Positions 7,773-13,845 of a DNA stretch of 21,283 nucleotides are shown here, piece after piece. Made by a program: the position numbers and the translations under genes. The number at the start of each line of letters is the position of its first letter. Position 1 is the stretch's first letter. Source of the stretch: Candidatus Pacearchaeota archaeon (GTDB lineage Archaea > Nanobdellota > Nanobdellia > Pacearchaeales > GW2011-AR1); the NCBI GenBank assembly GCA_002686355.1, contig NZBV01000010.1, positions 1 to 21,283 on the forward strand, in the 5' to 3' direction. The notes under the pieces are model-generated. The model saw only the letters and a list, made by a program, of their open reading frames with translations. It did not search any database and was not told the DNA's origin.

Positions 7773-8612
7773 ATGGAATTGTTCAAGCAAAAAATATTAT
7801 ATTTCTCATTGGGAATTTTCATACTAATTGCAGGAATTTTTGCAGTAAATGCTTTGATTGCTGGAACAAGGCATTCTCAAACAGAGATTCTTGTTGAAGT
7901 AAAAGGATATAAAATGACATTGCAAGAGGCGATTAACAGCGATTATATAAGCCAAAATGCAGATTCTCCGATGAGTGCAGGGACAACCTCACTTTCTGTT
8001 GGACATTTACCATCGGAAATCTGGGTTTCTGTCGACGGAAGTGAAATGACTCTTGCAGCTGCAATTGCAACAGATAATTTGTGCGGAACAACATCTGTGC
8101 CATATACAGGCTCAATAAATCCAGGACATTTTGCAAATGAAATTGAAATCACTGTTAGTGGTTGGACAAAAACATTGCAGGAAGCGATTGATAATGGGGA
8201 TTTTTGTGTTGTAACTACTTACTCTTATGGTAGCTGGTCTGATTGGGGTTCTTGTTCAACGAGTTGCGGAGGAGGCACACAATCAAGAACAAGAACATGT
8301 GAAGAATACGTTAATGGAATTTCCCAGGGTAATGTTGATTGCAGTTCCTGCGGGGGAGCTTGTTCTGAATCTCAAAATTGTAATACTCAATCATGTTATT
8401 GTCTAAAATGGCAAGAAGTTGACGAAGGTGGATGTGGTTTTGTGGGATGCCAAGTATTCGATGGTTCATGTAATTGTCATTCTCCGCATTGTTCTAGTTG
8501 CCCTGAACTTGTTGGACAACCATGCGGTGATGAAGTGTTCTATGAAGGGTTCTGTTGCGGATTCACTCCACAAAGCCCAATAACAATTAAATGCATGAGT
8601 GTCCTTTGTTAA
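7773..8612 (+). CDS. Secreted repeat protein with thrombospondin type 1-like domain
   Basis: This is a 279-residue exported protein. An N-terminal hydrophobic segment (about 8-30) acts as a signal peptide or anchor. Three copies of a roughly 22-residue unit follow, starting at His34, His78 and His119, of the form H...EI.V.V.G...TL.EAI. Residues 155-208 read W..W..CSTSCGGGTQSRTRTC and further Cys, the layout of a thrombospondin type 1 repeat, including the paired Trp and the CS.SCGG loop. The last 70 residues (209-279) are another Cys-rich module with 13 Cys. TSP1 domains are mainly known from animal and protist adhesion proteins. A cell-surface binding role is inferred. A decayed paralog lies upstream (5866-6163). 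Confidence 0.88.
   Translation: MELFKQKILYFSLGIFILIAGIFAVNALIAGTRHSQTEILVEVKGYKMTLQEAINSDYISQNADSPMSAGTTSLSVGHLPSEIWVSVDGSEMTLAAAIATDNLCGTTSVPYTGSINPGHFANEIEITVSGWTKTLQEAIDNGDFCVVTTYSYGSWSDWGSCSTSCGGGTQSRTRTCEEYVNGISQGNVDCSSCGGACSESQNCNTQSCYCLKWQEVDEGGCGFVGCQVFDGSCNCHSPHCSSCPELVGQPCGDEVFYEGFCCGFTPQSPITIKCMSVLC
7872..8194 (+). repeat. Three protein-level repeat units (TLQEAI type)
   Basis: Units begin at residues 34, 78 and 119 of the encoded protein, spaced 44 and 41 residues. The shared pattern is His, three or four residues, E-I, alternating Val, Gly or similar, then M/K-T-L-x-x-A-I. The spacers are Ser/Thr/Gly-rich. The same unit occurs in the upstream pseudogene. Confidence 0.75.
8172..8208 (+). 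repeat. 37-nt exact direct repeat, copy 2
   Basis: This is identical to 6026-6062 in the decayed gene. Here it encodes the third repeat unit of the TSP1-domain protein. Confidence 0.85.
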
Positions 8613-8655
8613 AACTTTAAAAACCAAGTTTTCTTTTAATTAATATAAAGAGGCT

Positions 8656-8703
8656 AAACCTTAAAGGTTTTCTGCGACTTCAGCAGAGACAAATAAAAAG
8701 TCG
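8656..8703 (+). other. Cluster of hairpins, two mutually exclusive, between the TSP1 gene and the A22 protease gene
   Basis: AAACC (8656-8660) pairs with GGTTT (8666-8670). TCTGC (8671-8675) pairs with GCAGA (8683-8687). Alternatively CGACTT (8675-8680) pairs with AAGTCG (8698-8703). The last two stems share the base at 8675 and cannot form together. The cluster could belong to the 3' end of the TSP1 gene mRNA, or to a long leader if transcription starts from the upstream TATA-like ATTAATATAAAG near 8638-8649. Confidence 0.35.
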
Positions 8704-8709
8704 TCCCAC

Positions 8710-8719
8710 TTTTATAAAA
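8710..8719 (+). promoter_or_regulatory. TATA box for the A22 protease gene
   Basis: TTTTATAAAA is flanked by CCC (8705-8707) and GGG. It predicts transcription start near 8740, giving a short leader that carries the Shine-Dalgarno-like GGGGGTG at 8742-8748. Confidence 0.55.
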
Positions 8720-8741
8720 GGGGAGAATCGTAAGAGAAACC

Positions 8742-8748
8742 GGGGGTG
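8742..8748 (+). promoter_or_regulatory. Shine-Dalgarno site deciding the A22 protease start
   Basis: GGGGGTG differs at one base from the archaeal consensus GGAGGTG and ends 9 nt before the ATG at 8758. The in-frame GTG at 8746 is part of this site, so the ATG is the better start. Confidence 0.55.
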
Positions 8749-8757
8749 TCTTTTACT

Positions 8758-9720
8758 ATGAAGCACAGTCTAAAAATAATAGCAATTCTTTTAGGGATGT
8801 TTTTAATAACGCAGTTTATTGGTCTTTATGTTGTCAATTATTATTCTGATACAAAAATTGTAGATGGAGAGGTTCAGAATGTCTCTGCTCCTGATTTGCC
8901 ATTTGATATGAATCCTCCTGAGATAGAAACCCCGATAGAATATTATGGTTTGTTTTTTTGGTTATTAGTTGTTTTTATCATTGCCATTGGAATGATGTTC
9001 CTGATTACTAAATTTGAATTGGCTGTTATTTTAAAGTTGTGGTTCTTTATAGTCGTGATTATTGCTCTTGGAATTTCATTTTATGTCTTGACAAATAATC
9101 TTGGGATAGAGAAAACTCTTTTTAAAATTCCTGTTATAGCAACAGCAATTGCTCTTCCTCTTGCTTTTATTAAAATCTATAAGAGAGAATTCTTGATTCA
9201 CAATCTGACTGAATTATTTATTTACCCTGGAATTGCAACCGTCTTTGTTCCTATCCTGAATATTACAACAATTATCCTTCTTTTGATTTTGATTTCTGCT
9301 TATGATATGTGGGCTGTTTGGAAATCAGGAATAATGCAGAAGATGGTAAAATATCAGATAAACAAGCTAAATATTCTTGCTGGGTTTTTTATTCCGCATG
9401 CAGACAAGAAAACAAAAAAGAGAATCAAGTTGATAAGGGAGAAGTATAAAGGAAAGAAAATGCCTAAAAAAATGATGCGAAAAAAATTCAAGATTAACGT
9501 CGCGATTTTAGGAGGGGGGGATGTTATATTTCCTATAATCACTGCAGGAGTTGTTCTGAAAACTGGGGGACTTGCGCCAGCGTTGTTTGTGATAGGAGGT
9601 GCAACACTCGGGCTTATATATCTATTCTTTTTTTCAGAAAAAAAGAAATTTTATCCTGCAATGCCATTTATCACAGCAGGAATTTTTATGGGAATGATTT
9701 TGAGTTGGATTATTTTCTAA
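8758..9720 (+). CDS. Presenilin-like A22-family intramembrane aspartyl protease
   Basis: This is a 320-residue polytopic membrane protein of the archaeal presenilin/signal-peptide-peptidase-like group, which cuts transmembrane helices inside the membrane. The two catalytic motifs are present: YD (Tyr182-Asp183, in SAYDMWAVW) and GxGD as GGGD (Asp255). Between them is a strongly basic loop (about 217-246). The C-terminal PAL-type motif reads PAMPF (300-304), so Leu is replaced by Met. About eight or nine hydrophobic segments can be counted, beginning at 6-27. ATG 8758 is chosen over GTG 8746 because the GTG lies within the Shine-Dalgarno site. It sits next to secreted and membrane-anchored protein genes, which could supply substrates, but that is inference. 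Confidence 0.87.
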   Translation: MKHSLKIIAILLGMFLITQFIGLYVVNYYSDTKIVDGEVQNVSAPDLPFDMNPPEIETPIEYYGLFFWLLVVFIIAIGMMFLITKFELAVILKLWFFIVVIIALGISFYVLTNNLGIEKTLFKIPVIATAIALPLAFIKIYKREFLIHNLTELFIYPGIATVFVPILNITTIILLLILISAYDMWAVWKSGIMQKMVKYQINKLNILAGFFIPHADKKTKKRIKLIREKYKGKKMPKKMMRKKFKINVAILGGGDVIFPIITAGVVLKTGGLAPALFVIGGATLGLIYLFFFSEKKKFYPAMPFITAGIFMGMILSWIIF

Positions 9721-9756
9721 TCTGTTCCCACTATGAAAAAGTAACAAATAGAAACA

Positions 9757-9765
9757 TTTATAAAA
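9757..9765 (+). promoter_or_regulatory. TATA box for the small unknown gene and TrmB-like gene
   Basis: TTTATAAAA is centred 26 nt before the ATG at 9787. This supports that ATG over the in-frame TTG at 9772 and predicts a leaderless two-gene transcript. Confidence 0.6.
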
Positions 9766-9786
9766 GAGAATTTGTATGGAATATTT

Positions 9787-10041
9787 ATGAAAAGAAAAGT
9801 TGTATTAGATTATGATTTAAGACCAGAATATGAGAAAGCTAAACTTTCTGAAATTGAAAGATATGAGGAACTTTTGCATAATTGTTCAACTCAATATCAA
9901 AAAATAGAGACTGTAAATGATATCGCAAATGAATTTAGTGAGAAATGTCATACTCTTGCTAAAATTATTGAAGGAAATTTATTAAAAGAATCTATGAGAA
10001 GGAAAAATGATTATCAACAAGGAATTAATAAGCAAGATTAA
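9787..10041 (+). CDS. Small charged, probably helical protein of unknown function
   Basis: An 84-residue protein rich in Lys, Glu and Tyr, predicted mostly alpha-helical (about 15-75), with no membrane segment. It has two Cys (about 33 and 54) and no metal-binding pattern. Its start is set by the TATA box 26 nt upstream. The last 35 nt overlap the TrmB-like gene, whose Shine-Dalgarno-like AGAAGGA lies inside this frame, so the two are translationally linked. The pairing suggests a function tied to the regulator, for example a partner or modulator. No family is recognised. Confidence 0.65.
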   Translation: MKRKVVLDYDLRPEYEKAKLSEIERYEELLHNCSTQYQKIETVNDIANEFSEKCHTLAKIIEGNLLKESMRRKNDYQQGINKQD

Positions 10042-10789
10042 GGATTATTTTAGTCTGAATATTTACGAGACAAAAGTCTGGTTAGCCTTGCTTAGCAAAG
10101 GGGTTGCATCAGCTGGTGAAGTCGCAAGCATTTCAAAAGTTCCAAGAAGCAGAACCTACGATGTTTTGGAGAGCTTAGAGAAGAAGGGATTCGCAATTGT
10201 CAAATTAGGAAAGCCAGTTAAGTATATTGGGGTTAAACCAAAAGTAATCCTTGAGAAACTAAGGAACAATGTCAGAACGGATGCACATGAAAAAATAATT
10301 TCTTTTTCAAAAATAAAAAATACAGAGGAGTTTGCAAAACTTGAAGAATTATACAAGGGGGGAATCAGCCCAATTAAGAGAGAAGACATCTCTGCAGCTC
10401 TAAAAGGGAAGTCAAATATTACAAATTATTTGAGAGAGATTTTACAAAACGCGAACAAGGAAGTGATAATCTGCACAAATGCTGAAGGGTTCAATTCAAA
10501 ATTAAGATTATTTCACCAGACAGTTAAAATTTTAAAAAAAGCGAATGTTAAAGTCAAGATTGCATTGTCTGGAGACGAGAAATTAATAAAAGAACTTTCT
10601 AATAATCTTGGAATAAAAATTAAAAGAATAGATATTGATGCAAAGTTCTTTGTGATTGACAAAAAAGAAATCTTATTCTATCTTTCAAAAGAGCAAAATG
10701 ACACTGATGCAGCAATCTGGCTAAACTCTGAATTTTTCATTCAGGCATTTGTAAGATTATTTGAGAAAGCTGTGGGCAGAAGAAAGTGA
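10007..10789 (+). CDS. TrmB-family transcriptional regulator
   Basis: This is a 260-residue TrmB-like regulator. Residues 18-66 form the winged helix-turn-helix typical of the family: YETKVWLALL, then a recognition region with VPRSRTYDVLESLEKKGF, then the wing up to VKYIGVKP at 71-78. A linker follows, then a C-terminal domain (about 125-255) that resembles the effector half of TrmB proteins, with EVIICTNAEGF and later VIDKKEILFYLS. Family members sense sugars or other small molecules and repress or activate transport and metabolic genes. No such target is visible here. It overlaps the 84-residue gene by 35 nt and is convergent with the CCA-adding enzyme gene. Confidence 0.9.
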   Translation: MIINKELISKIKDYFSLNIYETKVWLALLSKGVASAGEVASISKVPRSRTYDVLESLEKKGFAIVKLGKPVKYIGVKPKVILEKLRNNVRTDAHEKIISFSKIKNTEEFAKLEELYKGGISPIKREDISAALKGKSNITNYLREILQNANKEVIICTNAEGFNSKLRLFHQTVKILKKANVKVKIALSGDEKLIKELSNNLGIKIKRIDIDAKFFVIDKKEILFYLSKEQNDTDAAIWLNSEFFIQAFVRLFEKAVGRRK

Positions 10790-10833
10790 AAATGAGAGAT
10801 ATAAATGAATTTTTATCATCAATAAATTTTAGA

Positions 10834-12114
10834 TTAGAGTAATCCCAACCCACTAACTCCCATTTCCTTGATTTTCTTTTGATTATCTTTTTTCCATTCT
10901 TCAATAAATCTTCTAATGCTGAAATTAATTTTCTTTTTTGTGCAGATTTTTCCTCCTTTAACAAATGTTGTTTTGTGTTTTCTTATGAATAATTTTTTGT
11001 TTGTTTCATCATCGACAAAAGGCCCTTTTATTAGAATCTCATTTTTTGATTTAACAACAAAAACATATTCTGCAAATTTTTTTCCAGAGTATTCAAAGTA
11101 TCTATTTTTTATTTCAAAATATTTTTTAATTTCAGATGAGAGATGCTTATAAAACTTGAACAATTTACTTCCGGCAATGTCTCCTTCCTGCCTTTTTGTA
11201 TCGGCTCTGAGAAGAACATATTCATAACCCTCTTTTTTTGCTTCTTCTTTTATTTTCTCGTGGTTTACTTTCACAGGTTCAAAAGAGTCTATTGAAGGAG
11301 ATTTTAAAAATTTTATGCATTCTTTTTGGAATTCTCTAAATGTTTCTTCTGATAGTGCAGCCAATACATTCCTCTGCTTATAAGTAGGATCAATAAATAT
11401 AATCGGAGAAAAAAGTTTTGATTCATTTATGTCCAAAAGAATTGATGATTTGTTCTTGTACAATTTTTCAATATCAATTATCTCCTTTTTGCTTTTTATT
11501 TTTGAAATTCTTCTGACAAATTCAATAAAACCATTATAATGATAAACAAGTAATTCCAGGCCATAACCAGAAAATCCATTAATATAAGACTCTGCACCAT
11601 AGCAATTTTTCGCATAACAAAATGATTTGGCAATCATTATATCTTCAAGAATCTTTTTTGATTTCATCTTCTTATTAACATATCTCACATGAGAAAATGA
11701 CAAGTCTGTTATATTCTTTGCATTCCTTGGGTTATTTACTTTTAGTACTGGAACAATTTCAAAAAATAGCAAAGGAGAAATTTTTACTCTGAAATAATCT
11801 CTTGAACCATGGATTCTTGAAAATTTTGCAGTTTTTTTCAAAAGTTTTTCGGTTAATTTTGAAAGCTCCCCATTTTTGTACTTCTTATCAAATCTTAGAA
11901 AGATATCAATATCATACTTTCCCTTTTTGATTAATGTTTTTTTTGCATAACTCCCTCCGATAAAAATTTCCGCATTTATCTTTGAAGATTTAATTTTCTC
12001 ATTAAGTTTCTTTAAAAAATTCTTAAGATTTTTATCAATAAAATTTAAATCTTTTTTTGGGGGTTTAATTCTTTCTAAAACCTCTTTTAAAATTTGGTTT
12101 ATCTTTTGAGCCAT
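10834..12114 (-). CDS. cca: CCA-adding enzyme (archaeal class I tRNA nucleotidyltransferase)
   Basis: This 426-residue enzyme adds and repairs the 3'-terminal CCA of tRNAs without a nucleic acid template. The nucleotidyltransferase signature is clear: GGSYAKKT at 53-60 followed by YDIDIFLRF, giving the metal carboxylates Asp68 and Asp70. The third carboxylate appears as Glu119 in FFEIVPV, where relatives often have Asp. The central and C-terminal parts (about 140-426) follow the archaeal layout, including GFSGYGLELLVYHY near 180-193. Length is normal. The start has a TATA-like box 25 nt upstream (12136-12143), so it is probably transcribed alone as a leaderless mRNA, although it lies just downstream of the Zn-ribbon gene. 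Confidence 0.93.
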   Translation of the reverse strand: MAQKINQILKEVLERIKPPKKDLNFIDKNLKNFLKKLNEKIKSSKINAEIFIGGSYAKKTLIKKGKYDIDIFLRFDKKYKNGELSKLTEKLLKKTAKFSRIHGSRDYFRVKISPLLFFEIVPVLKVNNPRNAKNITDLSFSHVRYVNKKMKSKKILEDIMIAKSFCYAKNCYGAESYINGFSGYGLELLVYHYNGFIEFVRRISKIKSKKEIIDIEKLYKNKSSILLDINESKLFSPIIFIDPTYKQRNVLAALSEETFREFQKECIKFLKSPSIDSFEPVKVNHEKIKEEAKKEGYEYVLLRADTKRQEGDIAGSKLFKFYKHLSSEIKKYFEIKNRYFEYSGKKFAEYVFVVKSKNEILIKGPFVDDETNKKLFIRKHKTTFVKGGKICTKKKINFSIRRFIEEWKKDNQKKIKEMGVSGLGLL

Positions 12115-12135
12115 AAATTAAATAATAGAATAAGG

Positions 12136-12143
12136 TTAATAAA
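12136..12143 (-). promoter_or_regulatory. TATA-like box for the CCA-adding enzyme gene
   Basis: On the minus strand this reads TTTATTAA, centred about 25 nt before the ATG at 12114. It lies in the 30-nt gap next to the Zn-ribbon stop codon. Confidence 0.45.
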
Positions 12144-12144
12144 G

Positions 12145-12561
12145 TTATTTCTCTGATTTTTCAGGATTCTTAATCTCCTTTATATCTTTAACACTTTTCT
12201 TCAAAGTAGAACCCAAGTCAATTATATATTTTCCTTCTTCCATCTTATAAATGAGCGGGCGGTCTTTTCTAAAAAGATTTGCCAAGTCTATTTCAAATTT
12301 TCCAGAGCCAATTGCTCTCACAGATTCTAAATCAAGTATTATAGGCGCATCCTCTTTGGCAATCCCGGCTATTTCCCTTAAGTCCTGTTCTACTTTTTTC
12401 TTATCTTTTTCTGGAATTTCAATTGGTGATTCTCTTACTTTTTCCAACTGTTCATCTCTAATATAAAAGAAAAAGCGACCTTCGCATTCTTCGCATCCTT
12501 CTAGGAGTTCTTTACTCGCAGCAGGGATAATTCTTTTACAATGGACACATTGATGGGGCAT
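12145..12561 (-). CDS. Zn-ribbon protein of the conserved archaeal COG3364 type
   Basis: This 138-residue protein has an N-terminal zinc ribbon, CVHC (Cys5, Cys8) and CEEC (Cys23, Cys26), in the first 30 residues. A charged linker follows, then a conserved C-terminal region (about 88-125) with ESVRAIGSGKFEIDL and YIIDLGS. This is the arrangement of the archaeal predicted nucleic-acid-binding Zn-ribbon family often encoded next to DUF2073 and an Era-like GTPase, as here. Its biochemical role is unknown; the ribbon suggests binding to nucleic acid or a ribosomal or transcription partner. A TATA-like box lies 27 nt upstream. Confidence 0.85.
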   Translation of the reverse strand: MPHQCVHCKRIIPAASKELLEGCEECEGRFFFYIRDEQLEKVRESPIEIPEKDKKKVEQDLREIAGIAKEDAPIILDLESVRAIGSGKFEIDLANLFRKDRPLIYKMEEGKYIIDLGSTLKKSVKDIKEIKNPEKSEK

Positions 12562-12582
12562 AACTGGAGAAAAAAAGTGAAG

Positions 12583-12595
12583 TTAATAAATTTAT
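12583..12595 (-). promoter_or_regulatory. TATA-like box for the Zn-ribbon gene
   Basis: On the minus strand this reads ATAAATTTATTAA, centred about 27 nt before the ATG at 12561. The gap 12562-12708 also holds a short GC-rich hairpin (CGTG CTCG CACG, near 12609-12620). Confidence 0.4.
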
Positions 12596-12708
12596 CTGTG
12601 ATAAATAACGTGCTCGCACGCGAATTATTAAAAACAATTAATACAAAAAAATTTTAATATGATGGGGGATTATTTAACTCTATAACAAAAGTTAATCTTC
12701 GTAGAAAA

Positions 12709-13119
12709 TCATTTATTCAACAACAATTCAATCTTCTTTGGATTTCTCTTTATTTCTTTGACGATTGTTGCAGGACCAATTATTGTCACAGCTCCGAGGT
12801 CTCCTCCTGACAGTGCATTTGCCAAACCTTTTCTCATCTTTGAAAAAAACCCGTCATTGTTATTTCCTGCAACAACAGCTAATTCAATTCCTTTAAAATT
12901 TTTCACATGCCCAATCATTGCCATTGCGTCTCCAATCAATCGTGTTTCTTCTTCAGGCAAGAGCATCCCCTGCAACAACAAAAGATTATTCCCCAGAACA
13001 ATGTTTAGTACTTTTCTTATTCTCTGGTCGCTATTCAAGGGCCTTATTTCTGAGTGAGGCATAAATTGTATTGAAAATCCTCTTATCTTTCCTAACTTTT
13101 TTTTTCTTTTTTTCACCAT
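12709..13119 (-). CDS. DUF2073 family protein
   Basis: A 136-residue protein matching the archaeal DUF2073 family, a soluble protein of unknown function found beside an Era-like GTPase and a Zn-ribbon protein. After a Lys/Arg-rich leader (1-12), residues 35-70 carry VLGNNLLLLQGMLLPEEE and LIGDAMAMIG. The C-terminal half carries GIELAVVAG and LGAVTIIGPATIVKEIKRNP (about 77-127), the most family-like part. The start at 13119 keeps the basic leader; a Met at residue 20 would remove it. The gene lies 31 nt downstream of the GTPase, so co-transcription is likely. No catalytic motif is evident. Confidence 0.85.
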   Translation of the reverse strand: MVKKRKKKLGKIRGFSIQFMPHSEIRPLNSDQRIRKVLNIVLGNNLLLLQGMLLPEEETRLIGDAMAMIGHVKNFKGIELAVVAGNNNDGFFSKMRKGLANALSGGDLGAVTIIGPATIVKEIKRNPKKIELLLNK

Positions 13120-13150
13120 CTTTTATAAGTATGTGAAGTATCTTTAATTT

Positions 13151-13789
13151 TTAAACCTTTTTTGATAATTTAAATACCGACTCATAAAATTCTTCTAGGT
13201 TCTTTCCGTATTTTGCACTTATCTCCACGATATCATAATCAGGAAATGCAGATTCAATTTTTTTGATATTTGATTTTTTCAAGTCAGTCTTATTTGCAAC
13301 AATTAGAACAGGGATTTTTCTTGCAACTAAATTTCCAATGATTGTTATGTTCACCTGATTATATGGATTTTCTGTTGAATCCAGCACAATAACAACTAAA
13401 TCCATATCGTCGAGCCATTTTATGCTCTCGACAACCCCTTGTGTTGCTTCCTTTGCTCTTTTCCTTGCTTCTTTCTTTTTGACTTTGAATTTTAGAAAAT
13501 CCTCATAATCAATTTTTGTTGCAATCCCAGGAGTATCAATCATCTTAAAGATTATCTTTTTCCCCTTATATTCAATTTCAACTTTTTTCGACTGCACATT
13601 TCTTGTTTCATGCGGAATCTTACTCACAGTCCCAATTTCTTCACCTGTAAAATCCTTACAAATACGATTTGCCAGACTAGTCTTCCCTGCATTTGGGGGG
13701 CCATAGAATCCAAGGCTTATTTCTTTTTTATCTCTAAAAATACCTGTAAACACTCTTTTGAAAAAATTTCTGAAAATTTTTATAGCCAT
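13151..13789 (-). CDS. Era/TrmE-like small GTPase of the DUF2073-associated archaeal group
   Basis: A 212-residue GTPase with all G motifs: G1 GPPNAGKTS (30-38), a switch I threonine near Thr62, G3 DTPG (85-88), G4 NKTD (166-169) and G5 SAK (191-193). A basic N-terminal helix (1-20) precedes the G domain. A Lys-rich insertion follows G3 (about 97-115), with KVKKKEARKRAKEA. No KH or other added domain is present. Era-like GTPases often act in ribosome or RNA assembly, but the role of this archaeal group is not established. It is followed by DUF2073 and the Zn-ribbon gene in the conserved order. A TATA-like box lies 26 nt before the ATG. Confidence 0.92.
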   Translation of the reverse strand: MAIKIFRNFFKRVFTGIFRDKKEISLGFYGPPNAGKTSLANRICKDFTGEEIGTVSKIPHETRNVQSKKVEIEYKGKKIIFKMIDTPGIATKIDYEDFLKFKVKKKEARKRAKEATQGVVESIKWLDDMDLVVIVLDSTENPYNQVNITIIGNLVARKIPVLIVANKTDLKKSNIKKIESAFPDYDIVEISAKYGKNLEEFYESVFKLSKKV

Positions 13790-13809
13790 AATATAAATTT
13801 GAAAGTTTG

Positions 13810-13820
13810 GTTTATTAAAT
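13810..13820 (-). promoter_or_regulatory. TATA-like box for the GTPase gene
   Basis: On the minus strand this reads ATTTAATAAAC, centred about 26 nt before the ATG at 13789. It predicts a leaderless transcript that probably continues into DUF2073. Confidence 0.45.
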
Positions 13821-13845
13821 TTTGCATAGTGGAATATATATTAAT

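Noticed and set aside
8746..8748. GTG start for the A22 protease
   Set aside because: The GTG is part of the Shine-Dalgarno-like GGGGGTG serving the ATG at 8758.
10792..10842. 16-codon ORF right after the TrmB-like gene
   Set aside because: It is too short and overlaps the CCA enzyme stop; nothing supports translation.
12609..12620. Short GC-rich hairpin CGTG CTCG CACG between the DUF2073 and Zn-ribbon genes
   Set aside because: The stem is only 4 bp; it is noted within the promoter entry but not strong enough for a separate claim.
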